64,000 nt of DNA. Origin: Gordonia zhaorongruii. GTDB lineage: Bacteria; Actinomycetota; Actinomycetes; Mycobacteriales; Mycobacteriaceae. Shown here piece by piece: positions 18,855 through 27,702 of the stretch. The stretch covers positions 3,169,080 through 3,233,079 of the forward strand of contig NZ_CP041763.1 of the NCBI RefSeq assembly GCF_007559005.1, given 5' to 3'. Positions within the stretch are counted from its first letter, which is position 1; each line of letters begins with the position of its first letter. Under the pieces are notes generated by a model. The model saw only the letters and a program-made list of their open reading frames with translations, ran no database searches and was not told the origin of the DNA. Made by a program: the position numbers and the translations under genes.

Positions 18855-19786
18855 GCCCGGTGATCTCCGCCCGCGGCCTGCACCGCTTCTACGGACACGG
18901 CGAGAGCGAGTACCACGCGGTGCGCGGCATCGACCTCGACGTCGAGCAGGGCGAGGTGTTCGCTCTGCTCGGCACCAACGGCGCGGGAAAGACCTCCACC
19001 CTCGACCTGCTCGAGGGCCTGGCCGCTCCGGACGAGGGCGCCATCGAGGTGTTCGGCCTCGACCCGTTGCGGGACCGCCGGAAGGTCCGGCCCGAACTCG
19101 GCATCATGCTGCAGTCCGGTGGGCTTCCCGCCGAACTCACCGTCGCCGAGACGCTCGAGATGTGGCGCGGCACCTGCAGTCACCCGACGACGACCGACGA
19201 CGTGCTCGGCAAGGTCGGACTCCTCGGTCGGGCCGACGTCCGTGTCGGATCTCTGTCCGGTGGCGAGAAACGACGGGTCGACCTCGCCTGCGCTCTCCTC
19301 GGCCAACCGCGGCTGCTGTTCCTCGACGAACCGACCACCGGACTGGATCCGGAGAGCAGGCGCGCTACCTGGCGTCTCCTCTCCGGACTGAAGGCGTCGG
19401 GCGTGACGATGGTCCTGACCACCCACTACCTCGACGAGGCCGAAGAACTCGCGGACCGGATCGCCATCATGCACCAGGGCGTCATCGCCCGCACCGGGAC
19501 GCTGCGCGAGATCGTCGAAGGCCATCCGGCGACGATCGCCTTCGACCATCCGGGCGCCGCCCTTCCGCACCTGCCGAACCTGGAGACCGCAGGAACGCGC
19601 GTCACGGTCACCACCCACCATCTCCAGGAGGATCTCCTGACACTGCTCGCTTGGGCCGACCGCGAGAACCTGCTGCTCGCCGGGCTCACGGCGCGTGCGG
19701 CCTCACTGGAATCGGTGTTCCTCGACCTCGCCGGATCGAGCACCGGCGCCACCTCGTCTGACGAACCGATCGGAGCGAACCGATGA
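18851..19786 (+). CDS. ABC-2 type exporter, ATP-binding subunit
   Basis: A 311-residue ATPase of the CcmA/DrrA type. Walker A 'GTNGAGKT' (41-48), Q-loop at about Gln88, signature 'LSGGE' (135-139), Walker B 'LLFLDEP' (155-161) and the switch His in 'TTHYLDEAEE' are intact. A C-terminal extension of about 90 residues follows. It overlaps the small membrane-protein gene and the permease gene by 4 bases each. It powers the permease at 19783, exporting an unknown substrate such as a lipid or antibiotic. Confidence 0.93.
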   Translation: MSPVISARGLHRFYGHGESEYHAVRGIDLDVEQGEVFALLGTNGAGKTSTLDLLEGLAAPDEGAIEVFGLDPLRDRRKVRPELGIMLQSGGLPAELTVAETLEMWRGTCSHPTTTDDVLGKVGLLGRADVRVGSLSGGEKRRVDLACALLGQPRLLFLDEPTTGLDPESRRATWRLLSGLKASGVTMVLTTHYLDEAEELADRIAIMHQGVIARTGTLREIVEGHPATIAFDHPGAALPHLPNLETAGTRVTVTTHHLQEDLLTLLAWADRENLLLAGLTARAASLESVFLDLAGSSTGATSSDEPIGANR

Positions 19787-20601
19787 CCACTGCCCAACTG
19801 CCGGACCGCGTCTCCACGTTTCGGCGTCGTCCCCTTTACTCACTTGCACGGGCCGAGTTCCTCCAGTTCCTGCGCAACAAGACCCTGGTCGTGACCGGTG
19901 TGGTGTTCCCTGTCGTGATGCCGCTGGCGATCTTCTTCCTGGCGCGCGCCAACGGCGTCGACCGGAACGGCGTCGCCGCGACTTTCGACATGTTCGCCCT
20001 GTTCACGCTGATGTTCGTGCAGTACTACACGGTGCTGTCGATGGTGACGACCCGGCGTGGCGAGGGCGTTCTCAAGCGCCTGCGCACCGGGGAGGCCACC
20101 GACTGGCAGATCCTCGCCGCCCCGAACGTGCCGGGGGTCGCGGTGACCGCCGGCTCGGCACTCCTCGTGGCGGTCGCCGTGTGGGGAACCGGCGCACCGG
20201 CACCGGTTAATCCGCTCGCCATCGTCATCGCACTGCTCGCAGGCGCCGCCGTATTCGGCCTGCTCGCTCTGGCCACCAGCGGCTTCACCAAGAATGCCGA
20301 GGCCGCGCAGATCACGTCACTGCCGGTGATGGCGCTCGCGATGATCGGGATGGGCAATATCCGGGCGACCCTCCCCGACCGCGCTGCCGAACTGCTGGCA
20401 TGGACGCCGTACGCCGCGGTCTCGGACCTGATGCACCTCGGCACGGCAGGCAAGGACGCCATCGCCGGCGTCGACGCCACGGCCACCGATTTCGCCGGGA
20501 CGTTCAGCGAGATGGGCCGCCCGATTGCCACACTGATCATATGGACCGTGATCGCATTCGTTCTCGTCTACAAGGCATTCAGGTGGGACGACCGCGGGTG
20601 A
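19783..20601 (+). CDS. ABC-2 type exporter, permease subunit
   Basis: A 272-residue permease with six predicted helices in the ABC-2 arrangement. The amphipathic N-terminal segment ends in 'RAEFLQFLRNKTLVVTG', and 'TTRRGEGVLKRLRTGEATDWQIL' is the cytoplasmic coupling loop characteristic of this family. It pairs with the ATPase just upstream (ATGA overlap) and overlaps the histidine-kinase gene by 4 bases (GTGA). Export with DesK/DesR-like control is a common actinobacterial arrangement for resistance to membrane-active compounds; the substrate is not known. Confidence 0.92.
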   Translation: MTTAQLPDRVSTFRRRPLYSLARAEFLQFLRNKTLVVTGVVFPVVMPLAIFFLARANGVDRNGVAATFDMFALFTLMFVQYYTVLSMVTTRRGEGVLKRLRTGEATDWQILAAPNVPGVAVTAGSALLVAVAVWGTGAPAPVNPLAIVIALLAGAAVFGLLALATSGFTKNAEAAQITSLPVMALAMIGMGNIRATLPDRAAELLAWTPYAAVSDLMHLGTAGKDAIAGVDATATDFAGTFSEMGRPIATLIIWTVIAFVLVYKAFRWDDRG

Positions 20602-21743
20602 ACCTGACGCCGAGCCGGTGGCGTCGCATGTCCGACCGAGCCAAGTACCGCGCCTACACCAGGGCCTCGCTGCAAGGCGGCGTCGCCCTGATCGGCGTGG
20701 TCGCCGTCATCGCGTCCGCCGGACATCCGTGGGTGACGGTCCTGGTCGTCCTCGTCACGGTGTCGGGAGTCATCGGATTCCAGGGCAGGCCCGAGCTCAC
20801 GGGTGCCGATGCTCCCCGGACCGACCGCGTACTCCCCTCGGTGGCAGGCGCAGGTCTCATCATCGCCTGGGCTGGAATCCTCGCAATCCGAGGGACCGAT
20901 GTCGCCGACGACGAGACGGCCAGAGGCCTCGCGTGGTTCGCGGTCATGGTCGCCGGATTGGCGCTCATCGCGTTCCTGCCGCGACCGTGGCTGATCCTGC
21001 TGATCGTCGCGGTCGGCACGGGTTGCCTGTTCGGCCCCTCGGGCGATCTTGTGCGACAAGGCCTGTGGCTGTTCGTGGCGGCGGCGTTCTGCATGGCCAC
21101 CACCCGTCTGTCGCTGTGGACGCTTCGCGTGGTCGACGACCTCGATGCCGCCCGTCGGACCGAAGCGAAGTTGCAGGTCGCCGAGGAGCGCCTGCGGTTC
21201 TCCCGGGACCTGCACGACGTGGTGGGACGTGGCTTCTCCACCATCGCCGTGAAGAGCGAGCTCGCCTCCCGCCTGGCTCGATCGAGTGCCGAGGGCACAA
21301 CCGAGCGAGCTGCGGCCGAGATGGACGAGGTGAAGGTCCTCGCGGTCTCCTCGATGGAGGAGATGCGATCTCTGGTCCGCGGGTACCGCGGCATCGACCT
21401 CGCAGGCGAAGTCGCCGGCGCCCGTTCGCTGCTCGACGCCGCCGGATGCCGACTGCTCGTCCAGGGCGACCCCGCCGCTGTTCCCACGCCCTTCCATGAG
21501 GCCGCCGCCTGGGTGGTCCGCGAAGGCACCACCAACATCGTTCGCCATTCAGCCGCATCCGAGGCGACGCTCACGCTCGGCCCGGGCGCGATGAGCCTCA
21601 CCAACGACGGTGCCCCGCCGGACCCCGGCGAGCGCTCCGGTCTCCGTGGCCTGGCCGAACGAATCGAGCCGCTGGGCGGCACACTGGAAACACACTCCGA
21701 GGGCGGCACGTTCTCACTTGAGATCCGATGGGAAGCAGCATGA
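20598..21743 (+). CDS. Sensor histidine kinase, HisKA_3 (NarL/DesK) type
   Basis: A 381-residue membrane sensor. Four to five hydrophobic segments with no large external domain (about residues 27-175) suggest that it senses the membrane or the exporter itself. The phospho-accepting His206 lies in 'FSRDLHDVVGRGFS'. A HATPase segment follows, with 'VVREGTTNIVRHS' as the N-box and 'DPGERSGLRGLAERIEPLGG' as the G-box. The GTG at 20598 overlaps the permease stop; an ATG ten codons later is the alternative. Its partner regulator starts inside its stop codon. Confidence 0.9.
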   Translation: MNLTPSRWRRMSDRAKYRAYTRASLQGGVALIGVVAVIASAGHPWVTVLVVLVTVSGVIGFQGRPELTGADAPRTDRVLPSVAGAGLIIAWAGILAIRGTDVADDETARGLAWFAVMVAGLALIAFLPRPWLILLIVAVGTGCLFGPSGDLVRQGLWLFVAAAFCMATTRLSLWTLRVVDDLDAARRTEAKLQVAEERLRFSRDLHDVVGRGFSTIAVKSELASRLARSSAEGTTERAAAEMDEVKVLAVSSMEEMRSLVRGYRGIDLAGEVAGARSLLDAAGCRLLVQGDPAAVPTPFHEAAAWVVREGTTNIVRHSAASEATLTLGPGAMSLTNDGAPPDPGERSGLRGLAERIEPLGGTLETHSEGGTFSLEIRWEAA

Positions 21744-22360
21744 TTCCGGTTCTGATGGCCGACGACGAGACGCTCATCCGCTCCGCTCTGGCCACCATGC
21801 TCGACTTGGAGACCGATCTCGAGGTGGCGGCGCACGTGGAAACCGGTGAGGAACTCGTCGACCTCTGGCGCTCACGTGCGGACCAGGGACTCCCGACCGC
21901 TGTCGCGCTACTCGATCTGCAGCTTCCCGGAATCGACGGCATCGAGACAGCAGCACGGGTCCTCGAGCTCTCACCTGGCGCCGGAATCCTCATCGTGACG
22001 AGTCACGGACGGCCCGGCTATCTGAAACGCGCGTTGTCGGCCGGTGTCCGCGGCTTCCTGCCGAAAACCGCTTCGGCCACCACTCTCGCCACCGTCATCC
22101 GGACCGTCGACGCGGGCGGCCGGTACGTCGACCCGGAGCTCGCCGCCGAGGCCATCAGCACCGGCGATTCGGTGCTCACCGCCCGCGAAGCGGACGTCCT
22201 GGAGTTCGCCCTGTACGGGTCATCGGTCGAGGAGATCGCCGCGCGCGTGCACCTGTCCCCCGGGACCACGCGGAACTACCTGTCGTCCGCGATGGCCAAG
22301 CTCGGCGTCGCCAACAGATACGAAGCAGCCGTCAAAGCTCGCGAGATGGGCTGGATCTGA
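21740..22360 (+). CDS. NarL/LuxR-family response regulator
   Basis: A 206-residue DNA-binding regulator. The receiver domain (about 1-120) has Asp59 as the phosphorylation site in 'ALLDLQLPG', acidic Asp8-Asp9, and Lys109 in 'FLPKTAS'. The LuxR-type helix-turn-helix is at about 140-200 ('LTAREADVLEFALYG', 'IAARVHLSPGTTRNYLSSAMAKLG'). It overlaps the kinase stop by 4 bases, and GGGAAG precedes the ATG. It is expected to bind the palindrome at 18439-18456 and activate the exporter operon. Confidence 0.92.
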   Translation: MIPVLMADDETLIRSALATMLDLETDLEVAAHVETGEELVDLWRSRADQGLPTAVALLDLQLPGIDGIETAARVLELSPGAGILIVTSHGRPGYLKRALSAGVRGFLPKTASATTLATVIRTVDAGGRYVDPELAAEAISTGDSVLTAREADVLEFALYGSSVEEIAARVHLSPGTTRNYLSSAMAKLGVANRYEAAVKAREMGWI

Positions 22361-22409
22361 GATCCCGCACCCGAGATCCCCACACCCCGAGAGCACCCGA
22401 AATCGAGGA

Positions 22410-23039
22410 TCACCGCACCCGACGCGCCCGGAGCACCACATCGCGCACGTGATGGCCGTTACCCGCCGGAATCGGCCGATCACGCGTCTCGTCGGTGACG
22501 ACCTCCCATCCGTCCCCGAGCCGCTCGAGCACGTCGGCCGGCCACAGGAAGTTCTCCGGGTTGTAGCCGTGTGCTCGCACCCCTTCCAGGTCGTGCGCGG
22601 TCATCAGGAGCGTGCCACCGGGAGCCACGGCGTCGAGGACGCGTCGCAGGATCGTCTCGTCGCTCCGGGCGATGCCGAAATAGCTCATAGTGACCAGCTG
22701 ATAGGTCGACGGCAGGGTTTCACGCGACACATCGAGGCGCAGCCACGTGATCGTCGGCCGGGAATCGGCTGCTGCGGCGCGCTCGATCGCGACGGCCGAG
22801 ATGTCCACGCCGGTCACCTGCCAGCCACGGTCGGCGAGCCAGCGGACGTCGGCACCCTCCCCGGACCCGAGATCGAGGGCGGTACCCGGCTCCAGATCCG
22901 CGGCTTCGTCGACGAGCGCCGGGTTCACGTTCGTGGTCCACACACGATCCGAGGCCCGGTACAGCTCGTCCCAATCCTCGGCGGTCTCCAGAATGCGGTG
23001 TTCGTCGGTCGAGTCGTGGGAATCGTGTGAGTCGGTCAT
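22410..23039 (-). CDS. Class I SAM-dependent methyltransferase
   Basis: A 209-residue methyltransferase with motif I 'ALDLGSGEGADVRWLADRG' (about 54-72) and the acidic 'VTGVDIS' (motif II), followed by 'APGGTLLMTAHDLEG'. The layout resembles TehB-like or thiopurine-type small methyltransferases that detoxify compounds. Residues 1-20 are Asp/Ser/His-rich and probably disordered. The start at 23039 has neither a clear ribosome site nor a leaderless promoter. The substrate is unknown. It is divergent from the LLM-class oxidoreductase gene. Confidence 0.87.
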   Translation of the reverse strand: MTDSHDSHDSTDEHRILETAEDWDELYRASDRVWTTNVNPALVDEAADLEPGTALDLGSGEGADVRWLADRGWQVTGVDISAVAIERAAAADSRPTITWLRLDVSRETLPSTYQLVTMSYFGIARSDETILRRVLDAVAPGGTLLMTAHDLEGVRAHGYNPENFLWPADVLERLGDGWEVVTDETRDRPIPAGNGHHVRDVVLRARRVR

Positions 23040-23132
23040 GAACTAGACGGTGCCACAACCCGGCAACGGTCACCGATGATCGCGTGCCGCGCGACGATGG
23101 CGGCCGCCGCCCGACCCAGGCAGACTGGTGGA

Positions 23133-23927
23133 ATGACTTTCCCCGTACGCATCGGTGTTCAGCTCCAACCGCAGCACGCCCCCGAGTACAGCCTGATCCG
23201 CGATGCGGTGAAGCGCGCCGAGGACATCGGCGTCGACATCGCCTTCAACTGGGACCACTTCTATCCCCTGTCCGGTGAGCCCGACGGCGCGCACTTCGAG
23301 TGCTGGACGATGCTGGCCGCCTGGGCCGAGCAGACCGAGCGCATCGAGTTCGGCCCGCTCGTCGCGTGCAACAGCTACCGCAACCCCGATCTCCTCGCCG
23401 ATATGGCGCGCACGGTCGATCACATCTCCGGCGGTCGGGTGATCCTGGGAATCGGCAGCGGATGGTTCGAGCGCGACTACGACGAGTACGGGTTCGAGTT
23501 CGGTACCAAGGGCTCGCGGCTGGATGCGCTCGGTGAGTCGCTCCCCCGCATCGAATCGCGGATGGCGCAGCTGAATCCGCAACCGACGCGGAAGATACCG
23601 GTCCTGATCGGCGGCGGCGGCGAACGCAAGACACTCCGGCACGTGGCCAACCACGCCGACATCTGGCACTCGTTCGTCGACGTCGAGACCTACCGGCGCA
23701 AGTCGGCGATCCTGGCCGAGCACTGCGCCGCAGCGGGCCGCGACCCGTCGACCATCGAACGCTCGGCCGAGCTCAAAGTCGACGGTGACGTCGACGACCT
23801 GCTCCGGTTCGGCGACGAGATCACCGCCGAGGGCGTCTCACTCCTGACTCTCGCCGTGAGCGGCCCCGACTACGACCTCTCGACCGTCGAGCGTCTGGTG
23901 AAGTGGCGCGACGAGCGTCTCGGCTGA
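23133..23927 (+). CDS. LLM-class (F420-dependent type) oxidoreductase
   Basis: A 264-residue luciferase-like monooxygenase-fold protein. In actinobacteria this TIM-barrel class usually uses coenzyme F420. 'FNWDHFYPLSGEPDGAHFE' and 'LVACNSYRNPDLLADMARTVDHISGGRVILGIGSGWFERDY' contain the conserved cofactor-binding segments. The ATG at 23133, with GGTGGA directly upstream, is preferred over an earlier ATG because similarity begins at 'FPVRIGVQLQPQ'. The substrate is unknown. Confidence 0.9.
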   Translation: MTFPVRIGVQLQPQHAPEYSLIRDAVKRAEDIGVDIAFNWDHFYPLSGEPDGAHFECWTMLAAWAEQTERIEFGPLVACNSYRNPDLLADMARTVDHISGGRVILGIGSGWFERDYDEYGFEFGTKGSRLDALGESLPRIESRMAQLNPQPTRKIPVLIGGGGERKTLRHVANHADIWHSFVDVETYRRKSAILAEHCAAAGRDPSTIERSAELKVDGDVDDLLRFGDEITAEGVSLLTLAVSGPDYDLSTVERLVKWRDERLG

Positions 23928-23950
23928 GCCGACGACTCTGCAGGACTCTG

Positions 23951-25375
23951 TCAGCGGGGCCCGGGTCGGCTGCGCAGCGCAGCGCGTGCGGCCCGATACC
24001 CCGACATCCCGTGGACGCCACCGCCCGGCGCGGTGGCGGACGAGCAGAGGTAGACACCCGGAATTCCGGTGACCTGGGGGTTCGGCGAGAGGACTGGCCG
24101 AGCCACCAGTTGTCGGAGGCTCGACGTCCCGCAGTTGATGTCGCCGCCCACGTAGTTCGCATTGTGGCGCTGCATATCCGCAGCCGTGGTGACCATCGAA
24201 TCGACGACCGTGTCCGAGAAGCCGGGCGCGCGGCGCTCCAACTCGGCGATGATCGACGCCGAGACGTCCACCTCGCAGCCGGCCGGGACGTGACAGTACG
24301 TCCACGCGAGATGAGTGCCCTCGGGCGCCCGCGTCGGATCGATCCGTGTCGGCTCGCCGCCGAGCACCCATGGCCGCTCCGGAACGCGACCGGCCGCGAC
24401 GTCGCGCTCGGTGCGGCGGATCTGCGCGACGTCGTCAGCGAGGTGGAACGTCGCGGTCCGGGCGAGCACGTCGGGACGCACCGCCCACGGAATCGGTTCG
24501 CTGAGCACGAAGTCGACTTTGCACGCTCCTCCCCCGTATTCGAATCGGCGCAGCGCACGGGCGTACCGCCGAGGGAGACGATCCCCGAAGAGGCGGAGGA
24601 TCATCTCGGGCGACGTATCGAAGAACAGATCGCAGTCCGTCGGAAGCTGACCGAGTTCGGTGACCGGACAATCCATCTCGATCGTTCCGCCGTGGTCGAC
24701 GACGATCGCCGCCAGCGCATCGGTGATCGCTCGTGATCCGCCCTCGGCGATCGGCCAGCCGCTGACCGTGAGTCCGCCGAGCAGCATCCCGGCAGCCGAG
24801 GACCCCGGCGCGGAGAGCGGCCGCTCCGCATGCGCCGCGATACCGGCGAACACCATCGCCGCACGATGACCGCCGAAGGCGCGGGTAAGCGTGTCCACCG
24901 GCAGGACGGCGGCCGCTGCGAACCGCGACATCGCCCCCGGATGACGCGGCAGGTCCGGCATCTCGAGGACCTGTGCGGCGAGCGCGTGAGGATCGTCCGC
25001 ATACCCGACGATCGACTCCCATCGGTGCGCATCCGATCCCAGTTCGATTGCGGTGTCGGCGTTCTCGCGGTGGATGGCCACCACCTCGCCCGCACCGACG
25101 TGACCGAGTGAGACGTCCGGCACGAGCCACCGCAGCCCGTGGTCCGCCAACTCCAGTTCGGCGAAGGCAGGCGACGCGAATCCGGTCGGGTGAACGGCCG
25201 AGCAGACGTCGCGCCGGATGCCCGTTCCCAGAGCCTCGTCAGTGCGCGTACCACCGCCGATGGTGTCGGCGGCCTCCAGCACGAGCACGCGCCGACCAGC
25301 CCGCGCCAGGACCGCCGCCGCGGTCAGACCGTTGGGGCCGGAGCCCACGATCACTGCATCGAACTCATCACGCAC
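23951..25375 (-). CDS. FAD-dependent oxidoreductase, phytoene-desaturase-like
   Basis: A 474-residue flavoprotein of the NAD(P)/FAD amine-oxidase/CrtI-like superfamily. The dinucleotide motif 'AVIVGSGPNGLTAAAVLARAG' is at the N-terminus, followed by an acidic 'LVLEA'; the C-terminal FAD contact is 'GVYLCSSATAPGGGVHGMSGY'. Such genes are scattered in actinobacteria and are usually annotated as phytoene dehydrogenase-like, but no carotenoid gene is nearby and the real substrate is unknown. GTG at 25375 is chosen because GGAGGGG lies 7 bases upstream; a GTG at 25393 would place that site inside the gene. Confidence 0.85.
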   Translation of the reverse strand: MRDEFDAVIVGSGPNGLTAAAVLARAGRRVLVLEAADTIGGGTRTDEALGTGIRRDVCSAVHPTGFASPAFAELELADHGLRWLVPDVSLGHVGAGEVVAIHRENADTAIELGSDAHRWESIVGYADDPHALAAQVLEMPDLPRHPGAMSRFAAAAVLPVDTLTRAFGGHRAAMVFAGIAAHAERPLSAPGSSAAGMLLGGLTVSGWPIAEGGSRAITDALAAIVVDHGGTIEMDCPVTELGQLPTDCDLFFDTSPEMILRLFGDRLPRRYARALRRFEYGGGACKVDFVLSEPIPWAVRPDVLARTATFHLADDVAQIRRTERDVAAGRVPERPWVLGGEPTRIDPTRAPEGTHLAWTYCHVPAGCEVDVSASIIAELERRAPGFSDTVVDSMVTTAADMQRHNANYVGGDINCGTSSLRQLVARPVLSPNPQVTGIPGVYLCSSATAPGGGVHGMSGYRAARAALRSRPGPR

Positions 25376-25431
25376 GGTTGCATCCCCTCCCACGCCTGAC
25401 CGGGGTCGTATGCAGACGATAGATTGGACGC

Positions 25432-27153
25432 ATGTCGTTCGCCCCCGCCCGGCGATTGCTGGCCGTCCTCATCGCCCTGTTCATCGTCCTCGTCGGATCC
25501 CTCGTGTCCGCCGGTTCCGTCGCCGCCAAAGCACCGTTCCGCCTTCCGACGCAGGTGGTGGATCCCGCCGGTGTTCTCGACGATCGGCAGACCGCCCGCG
25601 TGCAGGGGGCCGTCGACGACGTCGATGCCGCGCACCAGATCCAGTACTGGGTGGTCTTCGTGAAGAACTTCGACGGCATGGCGCCCGAGGAGTGGACCGA
25701 GCAGACCGTCGCGCAGAGCGACCTCGGCGCGCACGACGCGGTCCTGGCCATCGCCACGGACGACCGCTCGTATCGGCTGGTCACACCGTTCGAGATCGAG
25801 ACTCTCTCGGACGCCGAACTCAGGTCGATCATCGACGACGACCTAGCTCCGCCGCTTCAGCAGGGACGCTTCTCCGATGCCGCGGTCGCCGTCGGCGACG
25901 GACTCGAGCAGTACGGCGGCGAGGAGAAGGCCTCGCGTACCGGCTGGATCATCGGTGCGATCGTGGTGGCGCTCATCATCGCCGGGGGCGTCTTCCTCTA
26001 CCTCCGCAACCGGCGTCGGAGGGACGACGCGGAGGCCCTCGACAACAGTCTGAAGGACGATTCGTTCACCCTCGACCAGCTCGAGCGGCAGCCGCTCGAG
26101 GTCCTCGACCCGTGGTCGCGGGAGATCCTCACCGACACCGACCGGGCGATCGCGATCAGCTCCGACGAACTGGCTCTTGCCATCGACGAGTTCGGGGACG
26201 ACGACACGGAGCCGTTCACTGCGGCGGTCGAGAACGCACGCGACTCGCTGTCGAATTCGTTCATGCTCCGCCAACGGCTCGATGACGGCCTCGTCACCGA
26301 CCCGGACGAGCATCGCGAGGTGCTCGTGGAGATCATCACCACCTGCTCGGCCGCCGACGCCGCCCTCGATCAGCAGGTGGAGCCCTTCGACGAGATGCGC
26401 GATCTGCTTCGCGACTCCGGTAATCGGCTCGATGCCCTGGTGACCCGCACGGAGACCATCCGCGAGCGGATCCCGGCGGTCCAGGACCGACTCGATGAGC
26501 TATCGGCCGACCTCGGGGACAACGCATCGCGTGTCGCCGACAACGTGAACCTGGCCGGCGAGCACCTGCAGCTCGCCGCGGACAGCACTGACCAGGGACG
26601 CGAGGCCGTCCAGGCAGGAGACCGCCAGGGGTCGGTCGTCGGCTCCATTCGCACTGCCGAGAGCGCGCTCGACCAGGCAGAGAAGCTGCTGGATGCAGTC
26701 GAGGCAGCTGCAGCCGCCGACGGCACGCACACCGGCCTGCCCGCCCTGCTGGACAAGCTGCAGGCCGCCGAGGACTACATCGAGACGCGTCGCGGCGTCG
26801 TGGGCGCCCTCGCCCGGACACGGCTGTCCGAGGCACGCCGCCTCGCCGACACGGCGGCCGATCAGGAGGCCACCGACCCGGCCGCCTCCCGGGACACCGC
26901 CGCACACAGTGCCGACTTGGCGGACGAGGCTCTCGCAGCCGCCCAGTCCGACGTCGCCGAATGGCTCGACTCCCAGCCGACTCCCCCGCACTCCAGCTTC
27001 GGCGATCTCGGACCGGTCCTCACCGGCATCCTCGTCGACAGCGTGCTCAACGGATCGCTGCACGACGGCGGCTACAGCCACGACGGCCGCAGCCCGGCGT
27101 CGTACGGCGGCTCCTCGAGTTCCGGACGCATCGGCGTCGGCGGACGCTTCTGA
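25432..27153 (+). CDS. TPM-domain membrane protein with long helical cytoplasmic region
   Basis: A 573-residue envelope protein. A signal peptide (about residues 1-33) precedes an extracytoplasmic TPM domain (about 40-160, 'VVDPAGVLDDRQTARVQGAVDDV'). One membrane span (about 168-188) follows, then about 330 residues of Ala/Asp/Glu-rich helix that is probably coiled-coil, and a Gly/Ser-rich end ('SSSSGRIGVGGRF'). TPM proteins with a GGRF-like tail occur throughout actinobacteria; function is not established. TAGATT ends 6 bases before the ATG and there is no ribosome site, so the mRNA is predicted to be leaderless. Confidence 0.85.
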   Translation: MSFAPARRLLAVLIALFIVLVGSLVSAGSVAAKAPFRLPTQVVDPAGVLDDRQTARVQGAVDDVDAAHQIQYWVVFVKNFDGMAPEEWTEQTVAQSDLGAHDAVLAIATDDRSYRLVTPFEIETLSDAELRSIIDDDLAPPLQQGRFSDAAVAVGDGLEQYGGEEKASRTGWIIGAIVVALIIAGGVFLYLRNRRRRDDAEALDNSLKDDSFTLDQLERQPLEVLDPWSREILTDTDRAIAISSDELALAIDEFGDDDTEPFTAAVENARDSLSNSFMLRQRLDDGLVTDPDEHREVLVEIITTCSAADAALDQQVEPFDEMRDLLRDSGNRLDALVTRTETIRERIPAVQDRLDELSADLGDNASRVADNVNLAGEHLQLAADSTDQGREAVQAGDRQGSVVGSIRTAESALDQAEKLLDAVEAAAAADGTHTGLPALLDKLQAAEDYIETRRGVVGALARTRLSEARRLADTAADQEATDPAASRDTAAHSADLADEALAAAQSDVAEWLDSQPTPPHSSFGDLGPVLTGILVDSVLNGSLHDGGYSHDGRSPASYGGSSSSGRIGVGGRF

Positions 27154-27225
27154 GAGTCGCGACGACCCAGCGACAGCTCGCCCGGTGCTGGTGTCTGCCT
27201 TCTCACACACTCCTCGACTTTTAGT

Positions 27226-27251
27226 TAGATTCCCTAAGTATTAGGGTTTCT
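27226..27251. promoter_or_regulatory. MarR operator over the marR-MFS promoter
   Basis: Inverted repeat AGAttCCCTAA (27227-27237) - gta - TTAGGGttTCT (27241-27251). Nine of eleven positions in each arm pair. A TAGATT box (27226-27231) that can serve as -10 lies in the left arm, and the GTG of the marR-like gene begins 5 bases after the right arm. Binding of MarR here would block transcription. Confidence 0.7.
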
Positions 27252-27255
27252 AATT

Positions 27256-27702
27256 GTGGCTGAGAACATTCCTCCAGAACTCGCGAGCGACCTGCGTCAT
27301 TACCTGACGCGCCTCTACCTCGCGCTCCGCAGGCACAGCCCCATCAATGAACTCAGTGCGACTCAGTCGTCCGCACTCGCTACCTTGCTCGATCACGGCC
27401 CCATGCGCATGGGCGAACTCGCCGAACGCGAATGCGTCCGCATGCCCACCGCGACCAGCCTCGTCGACGTCCTCACCAGGGACGGTCTCGCCGAGCGGCG
27501 CCCCGACCCCGACGACCGTCGCGCCGTCGTGATCTCGCTGACCGATCAAGGACGAGCGCTGATCGCGGACATCCGCGACCGGCGTGACGCCACGGTGACG
27601 GCCGCACTCGAACAGCTGACGGCCCCACAGGTGGCCGCCCTCGCCGAGGCAGCTCCCGCACTCCGGGATCTGCAGGCTCGATTGGAGAACAATGACCGCT
27701 GA
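27256..27702 (+). CDS. MarR-family regulator
   Basis: A 148-residue winged-helix repressor. 'LSATQSSALATLLDHGPMRMGELAERECVRMPTATSLVDVL' is the recognition unit, and 'RRPDPDDRRAVVISLTDQG' forms the wing with the diagnostic DxRxx motif. The GTG at 27256 lies next to the inverted repeat at 27227-27251. It overlaps the MFS transporter gene by 11 bases, so the pair is one operon, most likely a self-regulated drug or solvent efflux unit. The inducer is unknown. Confidence 0.92.
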   Translation: MAENIPPELASDLRHYLTRLYLALRRHSPINELSATQSSALATLLDHGPMRMGELAERECVRMPTATSLVDVLTRDGLAERRPDPDDRRAVVISLTDQGRALIADIRDRRDATVTAALEQLTAPQVAALAEAAPALRDLQARLENNDR

